A stretch of DNA of 64,000 bases, taken from an uncultured Pseudobutyrivibrio sp. (GTDB lineage Bacteria; Bacillota; Clostridia; Lachnospirales; Lachnospiraceae). The translations under genes and the position numbers were made by a program. Of the stretch, positions 8,543 to 17,455 are shown piece after piece. The stretch's first letter is position 1. Each line of letters begins with the position of its first letter. Location: contig URCQ01000012.1 of assembly GCA_900546435.1 (NCBI GenBank), positions 1-64,000 on the forward strand, read 5' to 3'. The notes beneath the pieces are model-generated. The model was not told the origin of the DNA, searched no databases, and saw nothing but the letters and a program-made list of their open reading frames with translations.

Positions 8543-9571
8543 ATGGACGAATTAGATGAGAGAAAAGAGAAAATTTTAAATGCCATCATTCAGAACTATC
8601 TGGAGACAGGGGAACCGGTTGGTTCGCGGACCATTTCCAAAATGTCCGATTTGAATCTGAGTTCTGCAACGATTCGTAATGAGATGTCGGATCTTGAGGA
8701 ATTAGGCTATATTATACAGCCACATACATCCTCAGGACGTATTCCTTCTGATAAGGGTTATCGCTTCTATGTTGATCATTTGATGGAGATCAAGGATCAG
8801 GAAGTGACCGAGATGAAGGATCTGATGATCGAAAAGACGGAGAAGATGGAACAGCTCTTGAAGCAGGTCGTTAAAGTGCTGGCGAACAATACCCAGTATG
8901 CAACGATGATCTCTGCACCAAGTGTCCGTCGCAACCGGTTGAAGTTTGTGCAGCTATCAGCTGTAGACGAACACCAGATTTTATCGGTGGTTGTGATGGA
9001 AGGTAATATTGTTAAAAACAAAATTATTCCGGTGGATGAGCCTCTGAGCAATGAAAACATGTTGAAGCTTAACATGCTTTTGAACACGAATCTGAATGGA
9101 TTGACAGTAGAGCAGATTAACTTAGGTTTGATTACCAAGTTAAAAGAACAGGCTGGCATTCATGAGGAAATCATTGCACAGGTTTTGAATACCGTAGCTG
9201 AGACAATTCACGAAGATGATGATCTGGAAATCTACACCAGTGGTGCAACGAATATTTTTAAATATCCGGAATTATCAGATTCCCAGAGAGCGAGTGAACT
9301 TATCAGTGCTTTTGAGGAAAAACAGGCACTGGCAGACCTGATCTCCGAGACCGAAGGGGATGAGGAAACCGGCATTCAGGTATATATTGGAAACGAGTCA
9401 CCATTGCAGACGATGAAAGATTGCAGCGTGGTGACAGCCACCTATGAATTAGGTGAAGGCGTGAAGGGTACGATAGGTATTATCGGACCGAAACGTATGG
9501 ATTATGAAAATGTCATGGATAACCTAAAGAATCTGAAGACGCAATTAGACAAGATCCTTAAAAAAGAATGA
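8543..9571 (+). CDS. hrcA: Heat-inducible transcription repressor HrcA
   Basis: A 342-residue repressor of class I heat-shock genes. The N-terminal winged helix reads LNAIIQNYLETGEPVGSRTISK, followed by LSSATIRNEMSDLEELGYI and HTSSGRIPSDKGYRFYVD, all signature HrcA blocks. The remainder is the GAF-like dimerisation and inserted domain. First gene of the operon behind CIRCE. The ribosome site AGAAGAGG is about 8 bases before ATG. Confidence 0.98.
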   Translation: MDELDERKEKILNAIIQNYLETGEPVGSRTISKMSDLNLSSATIRNEMSDLEELGYIIQPHTSSGRIPSDKGYRFYVDHLMEIKDQEVTEMKDLMIEKTEKMEQLLKQVVKVLANNTQYATMISAPSVRRNRLKFVQLSAVDEHQILSVVVMEGNIVKNKIIPVDEPLSNENMLKLNMLLNTNLNGLTVEQINLGLITKLKEQAGIHEEIIAQVLNTVAETIHEDDDLEIYTSGATNIFKYPELSDSQRASELISAFEEKQALADLISETEGDEETGIQVYIGNESPLQTMKDCSVVTATYELGEGVKGTIGIIGPKRMDYENVMDNLKNLKTQLDKILKKE

Positions 9572-9591
9572 CATAGGAAGGGGATGTAACA

Positions 9592-10218
9592 GTGGCAGAG
9601 GAAATAAAGCAGGAAAATATGGAAGAAGTTGAAGCAACTGTGAATACAGAAGCAGAGACTACAGAAGAAAATACAGAAGAGGTGATTGCAGAAGAGGCTG
9701 TAGAAGAAGATACAGAGGCGGATGCAGAGGAAGATGCTGATGAGGAAAAATCTTCAGGAGGCTTCTTTAAGAAGAAAGATAAAAAAGACAAAAAGGATGC
9801 ACAAATCGAAGAACTGACCGATAAGGTGAGACGCCAGATGGCGGAATTCGAAAACTTCCGCAAACGCTCTGAAAAAGAAAAGACACAGATGTATGAAGTG
9901 GGAGCAAAAGGCATCTTAGAAAAAATTCTTCCGGTTGTTGATAATTTTGAGCGAGGACTCAAAGGAATGGAAGAAAGTGAAGATCCATTTGCACAAGGTA
10001 TGCAGATGATTTACAAGCAGCTGATGACTTCATTAGAAGAAGCAGGTGTGAAAGCAATCGAAGCTGTGGGACAGGAATTTAATCCGGATTTCCACAATGC
10101 CGTTATGCATGTAGAGGATGACGAATTCGGTGAAAACGAAATCGTTGAAGAGTTCCAAAAAGGATATATGTATCATGACTCTGTATTACGGCATAGTATG
10201 GTAAAGGTTGCAAATTAG
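9592..10218 (+). CDS. grpE: Nucleotide exchange factor GrpE
   Basis: A 208-residue co-chaperone that releases ADP from DnaK. The first 65 residues are very acidic and low-complexity, then a Lys-rich stretch and the GrpE coiled coil (from about 70) lead to MAEFENFRKRSEKEK and the C-terminal beta domain with GQEFNPDFHNAVMHV. The start is GTG at 9592, 20 bases after the hrcA stop, with a GGGG-containing ribosome site. The long acidic N-terminus is common in Clostridia. Confidence 0.97.
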   Translation: MAEEIKQENMEEVEATVNTEAETTEENTEEVIAEEAVEEDTEADAEEDADEEKSSGGFFKKKDKKDKKDAQIEELTDKVRRQMAEFENFRKRSEKEKTQMYEVGAKGILEKILPVVDNFERGLKGMEESEDPFAQGMQMIYKQLMTSLEEAGVKAIEAVGQEFNPDFHNAVMHVEDDEFGENEIVEEFQKGYMYHDSVLRHSMVKVAN

Positions 10219-10290
10219 CCAAATTGGTAGCAATGCTAATTTAGATAAATAGAAAACAACAAAATGATAATAAATTAGGAGGAAAAAATC

Positions 10291-12183
10291 ATGGGAAAAA
10301 TTATTGGAATTGATTTAGGTACAACAAACAGCTGTGTAGCTGTTATGGAAGGTGGAAAACCTACCGTTATCGCTAACCAGGAAGGAGCAAGAACAACACC
10401 TTCTATCGTAGCTTTTACAAAGACAGGAGAAAGACTTATTGGTGAACCTGCAAAGCGTCAGGCTGTAACAAATGCAGAAAAGACAATCTCTTCTATTAAG
10501 AGAGATATGGGTACAGACAATGGTCGTACTATTGATGGCAAGAAGTATTCACCACAGCAGATCTCAGCAATGATCTTGCAGAAATTAAAGAGTGATGCAG
10601 AGAATTATCTTGGTGAACCTGTAACAGAAGCTGTTATTACAGTTCCTGCATATTTCAACGATGCACAGCGTCAGGCTACAAAGGATGCTGGTAAGATCGC
10701 AGGCCTTGATGTAAAGCGTATCATCAACGAGCCTACAGCAGCAGCACTTGCTTATGGTCTTGATAATGAAAAAGAGCAGAAGATTATGGTATACGATTTA
10801 GGTGGTGGTACATTTGATGTATCTATCATTGAAATCGGTGATGGCGTTATCGAAGTACTTGCAACAAGTGGTGATAACCGTCTTGGTGGTGATGACTTCG
10901 ATCAGAAGATTACCGATTGGATGCTAGAAGAGTTCAAGAAGGCAGAAGGTGTTGACCTCTCTACAGATAAGATGGCTCTTCAGAGATTAAGAGAAGCAGC
11001 AGAGAAGGCAAAGAAAGAGCTTTCTTCTGCAACAACAACAAACATCAACTTGCCATTCATCACTGCAACAGCAGAAGGACCAAAGCATTTTGATATGAAC
11101 TTAACACGTGCAAAATTCGATGAATTAACACACGATTTGGTAGAAAGAACAGCTATTCCGGTACAGAACGCTTTGAAGGATGCAGGTCTTACAGCAAGTG
11201 AGCTTTCTAAGGTTCTTCTTGTTGGTGGATCTACTCGTATCCCAGCAGTACAGGATAAGGTAAAGGCATTAACAGGACATGAGCCAAGCAAATCACTTAA
11301 CCCAGACGAATGTGTAGCTATTGGTGCTTCTATTCAGGGTGGTAAGCTTGCAGGTGATGCAGGTGCAGGCGAAATCCTTCTTTTGGATGTTACTCCACTT
11401 TCACTTTCTATTGAAACAATGGGTGGTGTTGCAACAAAGCTGATCGAGAGAAATACAACAATTCCTACAAAGAAGAGTCAGATTTTCTCTACCGCTGCTG
11501 ATAATCAGACAGCTGTTGATATCAATGTCGTACAGGGTGAGAGACAGTTTGCAAGAGACAACAAGTCTTTAGGACAGTTCCGTCTTGATGGTATTCCACC
11601 AGCACGTCGTGGTGTTCCACAGATTGAAGTTACATTTGATATTGATGCCAATGGTATCGTAAATGTATCTGCTAAGGACCTTGGAACAGGTAAAGAACAG
11701 CACATCACAATTACAGCTGGATCTAATATGTCAGACGAAGACATTGAAAAGGCTGTTAAGGAAGCTGCTGAGTTCGAAGCTCAGGATAAGAAACGTAAGG
11801 AAGCCATTGATACAAGAAACGATGCAGATGCATTCGTATTCCAGACAGAGAAGGCTCTCGAAGAAGTTGGCGATAAGATTGACGCAGCAGATAAGTCTGC
11901 AGTAGAAGCTGATATCGCAGCAATTAAGACAATTTTGGAAGCACATCCGGAAGCAGAAGCTATGGACGATGCAACCGTTGGCGAACTTAAGGCTGCACAG
12001 GAAAAATTACAGGAAAGTGCTCAGAAAGTATTTACTAAGATGTATGAGCAGCAGGCACAGGCAGCAGGTGCACAGGGCGCAGGTCCTGACATGGGCGCTG
12101 GTGCAGGTCCTGATATGGGAGCAAATACCACTTACAATGCAGCAGATGACGATGTTGTAGATGCTGATTTTAAAGAGGTATAA
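10291..12183 (+). CDS. dnaK: Chaperone protein DnaK (Hsp70)
   Basis: A 630-residue Hsp70. The ATPase domain opens with IIGIDLGTTNSCVAV, has YDLGGGTFDVSI and the LVGGSTRIP block. The substrate-binding domain includes DVTPLSLSIETMGG. The C-terminal tail is Gly/Ala/Met-rich and ends in acidic DDDVVDADFKEV. A strong site TTAGGAGG precedes ATG. Codon use is visibly biased to a highly expressed pattern compared with hrcA. Confidence 0.99.
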   Translation: MGKIIGIDLGTTNSCVAVMEGGKPTVIANQEGARTTPSIVAFTKTGERLIGEPAKRQAVTNAEKTISSIKRDMGTDNGRTIDGKKYSPQQISAMILQKLKSDAENYLGEPVTEAVITVPAYFNDAQRQATKDAGKIAGLDVKRIINEPTAAALAYGLDNEKEQKIMVYDLGGGTFDVSIIEIGDGVIEVLATSGDNRLGGDDFDQKITDWMLEEFKKAEGVDLSTDKMALQRLREAAEKAKKELSSATTTNINLPFITATAEGPKHFDMNLTRAKFDELTHDLVERTAIPVQNALKDAGLTASELSKVLLVGGSTRIPAVQDKVKALTGHEPSKSLNPDECVAIGASIQGGKLAGDAGAGEILLLDVTPLSLSIETMGGVATKLIERNTTIPTKKSQIFSTAADNQTAVDINVVQGERQFARDNKSLGQFRLDGIPPARRGVPQIEVTFDIDANGIVNVSAKDLGTGKEQHITITAGSNMSDEDIEKAVKEAAEFEAQDKKRKEAIDTRNDADAFVFQTEKALEEVGDKIDAADKSAVEADIAAIKTILEAHPEAEAMDDATVGELKAAQEKLQESAQKVFTKMYEQQAQAAGAQGAGPDMGAGAGPDMGANTTYNAADDDVVDADFKEV

Positions 12184-12209
12184 TTGAAAATATGAAAAGA
12201 ACAGATTCT

Positions 12210-12246
12210 AAGTGTGCCTGCGCCCCAAGTGGGGCGTGGCATGCTT
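12210..12246 (+). promoter_or_regulatory. Intercistronic hairpin between dnaK and dnaJ
   Basis: A strong imperfect hairpin with core GCGCCCC-AAGT-GGGGCG extends outward to AAG...CTT. It is followed only by AATTTT, so it is a weak terminator at best. It could act as an mRNA processing or stability element that keeps dnaJ below dnaK; this is inferred from position. Confidence 0.6.
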
Positions 12247-12321
12247 GGAATTTTGCTCGTATTATGAGATGCTTATGATAGCATAAGCAAGACAATAAGA
12301 TGATAGGAAAGAAGTTAAAAA

Positions 12322-13491
12322 ATGGCAGAACAGAAACGTGATTATTATGAAGTCCTCGGTGTAGACAAGAATGCCGATGATGCAGCAATCAAGAAAGCAT
12401 ACAGACAATTAGCAAAAAAATATCATCCGGATATGAATCCGGGAGATAAAGAAGCAGAAATGAAGTTTAAAGAAGCTTCGGAAGCTTATGCTGTCTTAAG
12501 CGATCCGGATAAAAGAAGACAGTACGATCAGTTTGGTCATGCTGCGTTCGATGGCAGTGCCGGTGGTGGTGGATTCGACTTTTCCGGTATGGATTTTGGC
12601 GATATTTTTGGTGATATTTTTGGTGATTTCTTTGGCGGCGGTGGCAGCAGAAGAACAAATAATGGCCCAATGAAAGGTCAGAATGTACGTGCCAGAGTAA
12701 ATATCAAGTTTGAAGAGGCTGCATTTGGTTGTGAAAAGGAAATCGAACTTGTTTTAAAGGATGAATGTAGTACATGTCACGGAACTGGAGCAAAGCCGGG
12801 AACGACAAAGGATACTTGTACAAAATGTGGTGGTAAGGGTAAGATTGTTGTTACCCAGCAGTCTTTCTTTGGAACGGTACAAAACGTAACGACTTGTCCG
12901 GATTGTCAGGGAACAGGCCAGATTATTAAGGAAAAATGTACGGATTGTCATGGTACAGGATATATTTCCAGAAAGAAACGTATTGCCGTATCTATTCCTG
13001 CCGGTATTGATAATGGCCAGAGTGTTCGCATTCGTGAAAAAGGTGAACCGGGTATCAATGGTGGCCCAAGAGGCGATCTTTTAGTGGAAGTACGCGTGGC
13101 ACCACATGCTATTTTCCAGAGAAGTGAATATGATATCTATTCTTCTGCACCAATTTCTTTTGCACAGGCTGCACTAGGTGGAGAAGTCATGATTGATACA
13201 TTAGACGGTAAGGTCGTATATGAAGTAAAGCCGGGAACACAGACAGATACAAGAATTCGTCTTCGTGGCAAGGGGATCCCTTCTTTACGAAACAAGAATA
13301 TGCGTGGGGATCACTACGTTACTCTGGTGGTTCAGGTTCCTACGTCGCTTAGTCACGAGGCAAAAGAAACGTTGCGCAAGTTTGATGATGAAACAGGCAA
13401 AACGTTAAAAGCTGGAGGTACAGCGGTAAAGGAAGAAAAGAAGAAAAAAGGATTTATGGGCAAACTGAAGGATGCCGTTGACGATTTATAA
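12322..13491 (+). CDS. dnaJ: Chaperone protein DnaJ (Hsp40)
   Basis: A 389-residue type I J-protein: J domain with the HPD motif (KKYHPDMNPG), a Gly/Phe-rich linker with repeated GDIFGD(I/F)FG, and the zinc domain with four CxxCxGxG-type repeats (CSTCHGTG, CTKCGGKG, CPDCQGTG, CTDCHGTG). The C-terminal substrate-binding domains end in a Lys-rich tail. Last gene of the operon, followed by a terminator. Confidence 0.98.
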   Translation: MAEQKRDYYEVLGVDKNADDAAIKKAYRQLAKKYHPDMNPGDKEAEMKFKEASEAYAVLSDPDKRRQYDQFGHAAFDGSAGGGGFDFSGMDFGDIFGDIFGDFFGGGGSRRTNNGPMKGQNVRARVNIKFEEAAFGCEKEIELVLKDECSTCHGTGAKPGTTKDTCTKCGGKGKIVVTQQSFFGTVQNVTTCPDCQGTGQIIKEKCTDCHGTGYISRKKRIAVSIPAGIDNGQSVRIREKGEPGINGGPRGDLLVEVRVAPHAIFQRSEYDIYSSAPISFAQAALGGEVMIDTLDGKVVYEVKPGTQTDTRIRLRGKGIPSLRNKNMRGDHYVTLVVQVPTSLSHEAKETLRKFDDETGKTLKAGGTAVKEEKKKKGFMGKLKDAVDDL

Positions 13492-13500
13492 AAAGCAGAA

Positions 13501-13539
13501 GCGATGGTCATATGAATAGAATATGCCATCGCATTTTTG
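13501..13539 (+). terminator. Intrinsic terminator of the heat-shock operon
   Basis: A GCGATGG / CCATCGC stem with an inner CATAT/ATATG stem is followed by ATTTTT. It lies 9 bases after the dnaJ stop. Confidence 0.8.
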
Positions 13540-13564
13540 CGTAGTTACAGAGTGAGGATAGAAA

Positions 13565-14104
13565 ATGAAAGTATGGATTACAAGACATGGACAAACAGCA
13601 TTGAATAAGCAGCAGCTTATGCAGGGGGTGTATGATGAACCATTGAGCGAAGTGGGGATTGAGCAGGCAAAAGAAGCGCGCAGGAAAATTGGAGATGTTA
13701 AATTTGATGCAGTATACTGCAGCCCACTTGTACGTGCGAAAAAAACAGCGATGATTATAGGCAATGTTTCCGAGGATGAACTCAAAGTAGATCCGCGTAT
13801 CATTGAGGTCAACTTTGGCAAATATGAGTTGAAAAGCTATAAAAAGCTGGGATTTTGGATGAGCTTATACTGGCTGTTGCCAGAAATTATACCGGCACCA
13901 AAAACCGTAGAGCCAGTATCGTCTATGGTGGCAAGAAGCCGTTCTTTTCTGGAAGATTTGAAGAAAGAAGATTATGAGAATGTGCTTGTTGTCTGTCATG
14001 GTGGTATTATCCGCGCACTCTGTGGTGTGCTCGAACATCGCAGAAAAGGTATCAAGTGGAGACCAAGACCAGAAAATTGTGAAATTCGAAAATATGATTT
14101 GTAG
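13565..14104 (+). CDS. Histidine phosphatase family protein (phosphoglycerate mutase-like)
   Basis: A 179-residue branch-1 histidine phosphatase. The catalytic RHGQT motif is at residues 7-11 (His 8 is the phospho-acceptor), CSPLVRAKKTA supplies the conserved Arg, and VCHGGIIRAL supplies the second His. It is short and cytosolic, with no signal peptide. The substrate cannot be told from sequence; relatives act on sugar phosphates, cobalamin intermediates or phosphoglycerate. The gene ends at the dispersed hairpin element at 14111 and converges with the AraC gene. Confidence 0.88.
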   Translation: MKVWITRHGQTALNKQQLMQGVYDEPLSEVGIEQAKEARRKIGDVKFDAVYCSPLVRAKKTAMIIGNVSEDELKVDPRIIEVNFGKYELKSYKKLGFWMSLYWLLPEIIPAPKTVEPVSSMVARSRSFLEDLKKEDYENVLVVCHGGIIRALCGVLEHRRKGIKWRPRPENCEIRKYDL

Positions 14105-14110
14105 TTTTTG

Positions 14111-14141
14111 GGGACGTTCCTTTTGCCACAAGGAACGTCCC
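14111..14141. repeat. Dispersed hairpin element, copy A
   Basis: A perfect 12-bp inverted repeat, GGGACGTTCCTT / AAGGAACGTCCC with a 7-base loop, follows TTTTTG and sits between two convergent genes. It is nearly identical to the ends of the 577-bp palindrome at 3526-4102 and to copy B at 25760. In this position it may also work as a bidirectional terminator. Confidence 0.85.
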
Positions 14142-14152
14142 TACGGCATGTT

Positions 14153-15439
14153 CTACTGGTTCCGATAGTCTTTCGGCGTCATACCGGTCAATTTCTTAAA
14201 CACATTCTGAAAATATCCCTGGGAAGAAAAACCTAAATAAGTAGCTATCTCTAAAATGGATCGATTGGTCGATTTTAGAAGCGATTTGGCTTTCCCGATT
14301 TTTTGTTCCTGAATATACTGGGATAAAGTCATACCCGTTTCTTTTTTGAATTTGGTTGAAAGATAGCTGCGGCTCAAAAAAAGATCCTGCGCCATCTGAT
14401 CAACCGAAAATTCTTCTGTTAAATGTTCCCTGATATATCCCGTTACGGAGCGCATAAATTTATCGTAACGATCTCCTTTTTTAATTTCACTTACAAGTGT
14501 TGTGTAGTCAATCACCATGTGATATTGCAAGTTCATGACCTGCTCAGGATTGTTATAGCTTTCAGCATGTTGGATATACTTATCACTTAAGGTCAAAGAT
14601 TCCTCTACTGGAAGTCCTCCATCAATGGCAGCACGTGCTAAAAGAGTAGCAGTTGAGATAAAAATATTCTTTAACTGTCGCAGATAGGTTGGTGCAACTT
14701 TGCCGGCGCGACCGGCAGAATTCAGCTTAAAGAGTTCGTTGAGACGGTCCAAATCACCCTCACGGACACAGAAAATCATCTCTTTTTCAAAGAGGTAAGC
14801 CGTGTGTGCAGGCGTAACGGCATCATTATAATCATCAATGGATGAATGTGCACTTGCAATGTCATGAATGCTGTGGACATCGTTCTCATTCATCTGTTGA
14901 TTTTCCATACTGGCAATGTTTGTCATCTGCTCATTCGTCTTTATAGCCGTCTCGTTATCGATATTTTGTTTGGAAATGTTGCTGTGAGAGTCATATACGG
15001 CAACATCGGATAACTCTAATTTTTTATCACTGATATAGTAATAAATCAGGCAAAGTTCGTGCAAAAACAATTCGAGCGGCATAGGGGTTATGCTGCTAAG
15101 TAATTTCTGATATTGTTCCATGTAGTTCATTTTTAAATCGAGAGAGAACATAAATTCCCGAATCTGGCTTTTCGGCGGTGTAATCTGAAAGGTAGGACCT
15201 AAGATCATAGTGTAGTCGCCTTGCTTGATGATGCCGTAAAAATGTTCATAAGGGGAAATATAGTAGTTAACCCCTTCGTTTACCTCTAACAGTGTTTCGA
15301 TATAGGGAGATGCCGGATCTTTTGGAAAATTAGACAAATCATAATGAATGATTTCTTTGTTATGTTTATAAACGCGCATGGCGATTAAAGATAGCGAAGA
15401 AATGTTTTTGGCAATGTAATCATAATCAATTTCTCTCAT
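14153..15439 (-). CDS. AraC family transcriptional regulator of the glycoside locus
   Basis: A 428-residue regulator. The C-terminal about 100 residues are an AraC double helix-turn-helix: VDQMAQDLFLSRSYLSTKFKKETGMTLSQYI and SILEIATYLGFSSQGYFQNVFKKLTGMTPKDYR. The N-terminal about 300 residues are an unrecognised sensing region, as is common for long AraC regulators beside sugar-hydrolase genes. The start is ATG 15439, with GGAGG 5 bases upstream. It is transcribed away from the GH43 gene. Its own promoter and two downstream promoters share a CATAA-TACAA motif, so autoregulation and control of the hydrolase genes is inferred. Confidence 0.92.
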   Translation of the reverse strand: MREIDYDYIAKNISSLSLIAMRVYKHNKEIIHYDLSNFPKDPASPYIETLLEVNEGVNYYISPYEHFYGIIKQGDYTMILGPTFQITPPKSQIREFMFSLDLKMNYMEQYQKLLSSITPMPLELFLHELCLIYYYISDKKLELSDVAVYDSHSNISKQNIDNETAIKTNEQMTNIASMENQQMNENDVHSIHDIASAHSSIDDYNDAVTPAHTAYLFEKEMIFCVREGDLDRLNELFKLNSAGRAGKVAPTYLRQLKNIFISTATLLARAAIDGGLPVEESLTLSDKYIQHAESYNNPEQVMNLQYHMVIDYTTLVSEIKKGDRYDKFMRSVTGYIREHLTEEFSVDQMAQDLFLSRSYLSTKFKKETGMTLSQYIQEQKIGKAKSLLKSTNRSILEIATYLGFSSQGYFQNVFKKLTGMTPKDYRNQ

Positions 15440-15501
15440 AATAGCCTCCAATTTGTAAGACAGGCAAATCCGTAGGACTACCTTTGATGTTTCTGTAAAA
15501 T

Positions 15502-15530
15502 ATCATACATAATTACAAAAAAGAAAACAA
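15502..15530 (-). promoter_or_regulatory. Promoter of the AraC gene with an internal operator copy
   Basis: On the minus strand, TTGTTT (complement of 15525-15530), 17 bases, TATGAT (complement of 15502-15507). The spacer contains, on the plus strand, ACATAATTACAAAAAA, the first copy of the candidate operator (15507-15522). A protein bound there would block the promoter, which suggests autorepression. Confidence 0.6.
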
Positions 15531-15587
15531 GAACTGAAAAAATGCTTTTGAAAGCTTTCTAAAATAATAGACAAAATCGCTGAAGAC

Positions 15588-15618
15588 GAGACTGGTGCGA
15601 AAGCAAGGGTCTCTTTTT
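15588..15618 (+). terminator. Orphan T-tailed hairpin in the AraC/GH43 divergent region
   Basis: A GAGAC / GTCTC stem with a 16-base loop is followed by TTTTTC. The stem is short. No gene ends just before it, so it may be a leader attenuator, the end of a small RNA, or chance. The rest of the gap 15440-15838 holds only the operators and weak promoter boxes described. Confidence 0.35.
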
Positions 15619-15690
15619 CTATTACAATTTTTTGATGTTTTTTCTAACAAAACATAGCAGGAAAATGCGCATATAGGAAAAATTGATAAA

Positions 15691-15712
15691 ACGCGAACAT
15701 AATTACAAGAAA
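15691..15712 (+). promoter_or_regulatory. Candidate AraC operator upstream of GH43
   Basis: CGAACATAATTACAAGAAA, the second copy of the shared motif. It differs from the copy before the transporter at only two of 22 bases. A possible -10 box TAAAAT lies 23 bases downstream at 15735-15740, and no good -35 box is present, as expected for an activator-dependent promoter. Confidence 0.6.
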
Positions 15713-15838
15713 TTTTGAAGTATCTGCCGTATAGTAAAATAAAGAATCATGCCGTAGATTTTTGGCTGCAGCAGCAAAATGTGTAACACAGGATTGTCAG
15801 GATACGAAGATAGAAATAGAAAAGGAAATGAATGTAAA

Positions 15839-17344
15839 ATGAAACAACAGATTTATAACCCATATTTGCCATTGGAAAATTATATCCCGGATGGAGAGCC
15901 GCATGTTTTTGGCGACAGACTCTATGTTTATGGATCCCACGATGCGGAAAACGGCACAGAATTCTGCGTATTAGATTATGAGTGCTTTTCGGCTCCTGTG
16001 GATGATCTTTCCGATTGGAGAAGTGAGGGCATCATATATCGTGCTGAGCAGGATCCGGGGAGAAATGAAAAGGACAAGTATATGTATGCGCCGGATGTCG
16101 TACAGGGAAAGGATGGCAGATATTATCTTTACTATGCCATGAGTGGCGGACATTTTACAGGGGCAATCCATGTAGCAGTCTGCGATGAACCGGCTGGAAA
16201 ATATGAATATTACGGTGAAGTAAGAAATACAGATGGCTCGACTTATGACAGGTGTATTACCTTTGATCCGGGACTTTTGAACGATAATAATCATATTTAT
16301 CTATATTATGGCTGGGCAATTGGAACAGGCGTAAGAAGCATACCAAGAATGATTAACGGAATGGTATCGGCTATATGTAAGCACTTTGTTTCGCCAAAAT
16401 TGTTTGAAAAGACAAAGGAACAGATAGCGCGCGAAGCACAAGGCATTGAAGGTGGAAATGTCGTTCAGCTGGCAGATGATATGCTTACAGTGATCGGAGA
16501 GCCAAAGCGTTTAGCACCAGGGCAGTTTGATGCCATAGGAAGTCAGTGGGAAGGTCATGCCTTTTTTGAGGCGAGTTCCATGCGAAAAATAGGGGATACC
16601 TATTATTATATTTTTTCATCGCAGGTGAACCACGAACTTTGTTATGCAACCAGTAAATATCCGGACAGGGATTTTACATATCGCGGTGTTATCATATCAA
16701 ATGGTGATATTGGCTATGGTGGGCGAAAGACAAAAGAACGTCTGGCTATGACAGGAAACAATCATGGAAGTCTTGTCTGCGTCAAGGGGCAATGGTATAT
16801 CTTTTATCACAGACACACCAATAAAACATGCTATAGCCGTCAAGGATGTGCAGAAAAAATAACTATTTTGCCGAATGGCAGTATACCGCAGGTTGAGATG
16901 ACATCACAGGGACTCAATGATGGACCATTAAAGGCAAGTGGCGCGTATCCTGCAGCAATCCGTTGTAATTTGTACAATTCGAAGCTTCAAAAAATCGGAC
17001 ATACACCTGTGATTGGAAATAGTGACCGCATCCCTTATGTGACTTGCCGGAATGAGGAAAGATTTGTGGCAGATTTCTGTGATGATGCTGTGGCTGGATA
17101 TAAATATTTTGATTTTTCAGGGCAGACGCAGTTTACGGTTACCTATCGCGGCAGCGGAAAACTGCGCGTTTTTACCGAAGATAAGACCTTGGGCAAGATG
17201 ACACTGACACCGACAGAGACATGGAAAACAGCGACCATTTCTTTTACAGAAGAAGGAAAACATGCTCTGTATTTACAGACAGTAGGAGATACCATGTGTG
17301 ACTTGCTGGAGATTGGTTTTTGTCAGAATGAAGTTCAATCCTAA
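15839..17344 (+). CDS. Glycoside hydrolase family 43 protein
   Basis: A 501-residue GH43-type five-bladed beta-propeller enzyme; the family includes beta-xylosidases and alpha-L-arabinofuranosidases. The three expected carboxylates are seen: Asp about 18 in NYIPDGEPHVFGD, Asp about 86 in YMYAPDVV, and Glu about 244 in HAFFEASSM. Residues after about 375 resemble a small beta-sandwich module. No signal peptide is seen, so it should act on imported oligosaccharides in the cytoplasm. The start is ATG 15839; two nearer ATGs are out of frame. The exact substrate is not set by sequence. Confidence 0.9.
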   Translation: MKQQIYNPYLPLENYIPDGEPHVFGDRLYVYGSHDAENGTEFCVLDYECFSAPVDDLSDWRSEGIIYRAEQDPGRNEKDKYMYAPDVVQGKDGRYYLYYAMSGGHFTGAIHVAVCDEPAGKYEYYGEVRNTDGSTYDRCITFDPGLLNDNNHIYLYYGWAIGTGVRSIPRMINGMVSAICKHFVSPKLFEKTKEQIAREAQGIEGGNVVQLADDMLTVIGEPKRLAPGQFDAIGSQWEGHAFFEASSMRKIGDTYYYIFSSQVNHELCYATSKYPDRDFTYRGVIISNGDIGYGGRKTKERLAMTGNNHGSLVCVKGQWYIFYHRHTNKTCYSRQGCAEKITILPNGSIPQVEMTSQGLNDGPLKASGAYPAAIRCNLYNSKLQKIGHTPVIGNSDRIPYVTCRNEERFVADFCDDAVAGYKYFDFSGQTQFTVTYRGSGKLRVFTEDKTLGKMTLTPTETWKTATISFTEEGKHALYLQTVGDTMCDLLEIGFCQNEVQS

Positions 17345-17367
17345 GGGGCAGAAAGGCTGCCTTTTAA
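17345..17367 (+). terminator. Weak intrinsic terminator after GH43
   Basis: A GGCAG / CTGCC stem of 5 bp with a 5-base loop is followed by TTTT, immediately after the GH43 stop. Confidence 0.45.
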
Positions 17368-17371
17368 TAAC

Positions 17372-17395
17372 AAATATTTGACGTGCGTAAAATAA
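17372..17395. promoter_or_regulatory. Operator copy 1 of the HipT/HipS-like module
   Basis: The first of two identical 24-bp repeats spaced 46 bp apart. The core TATTTGACGTGCGTAAAATA is an imperfect palindrome (16 of 20 positions symmetric), typical of a dimeric repressor site. It contains the -35 box TTGACG of the module promoter. Confidence 0.75.
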
Positions 17396-17406
17396 AAATG
17401 TATAAT
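17378..17406 (+). promoter_or_regulatory. Promoter of the HipT/HipS-like module
   Basis: TTGACG at 17378-17383, a 17-base spacer and a perfect TATAAT at 17401-17406. The -35 lies inside operator copy 1, and copy 2 begins about 5 bases after the expected transcription start. Confidence 0.8.
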
Positions 17407-17417
17407 ATGATGTATAA

Positions 17418-17441
17418 AAATATTTGACGTGCGTAAAATAA
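17418..17441. promoter_or_regulatory. Operator copy 2 of the HipT/HipS-like module
   Basis: Identical to copy 1 over 24 bases. It lies between the transcription start and the ribosome site (TGAGGTGG) of the kinase gene. Two sites bracketing a promoter suggest cooperative autorepression by looping or stacking. Confidence 0.75.
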
Positions 17442-17455
17442 TATGAGGTGGTTTC

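Noticed and set aside
15440..15838. Riboswitch in the AraC/GH43 gap
   Set aside because: Only one short T-tailed hairpin is present and no known aptamer core could be recognised.
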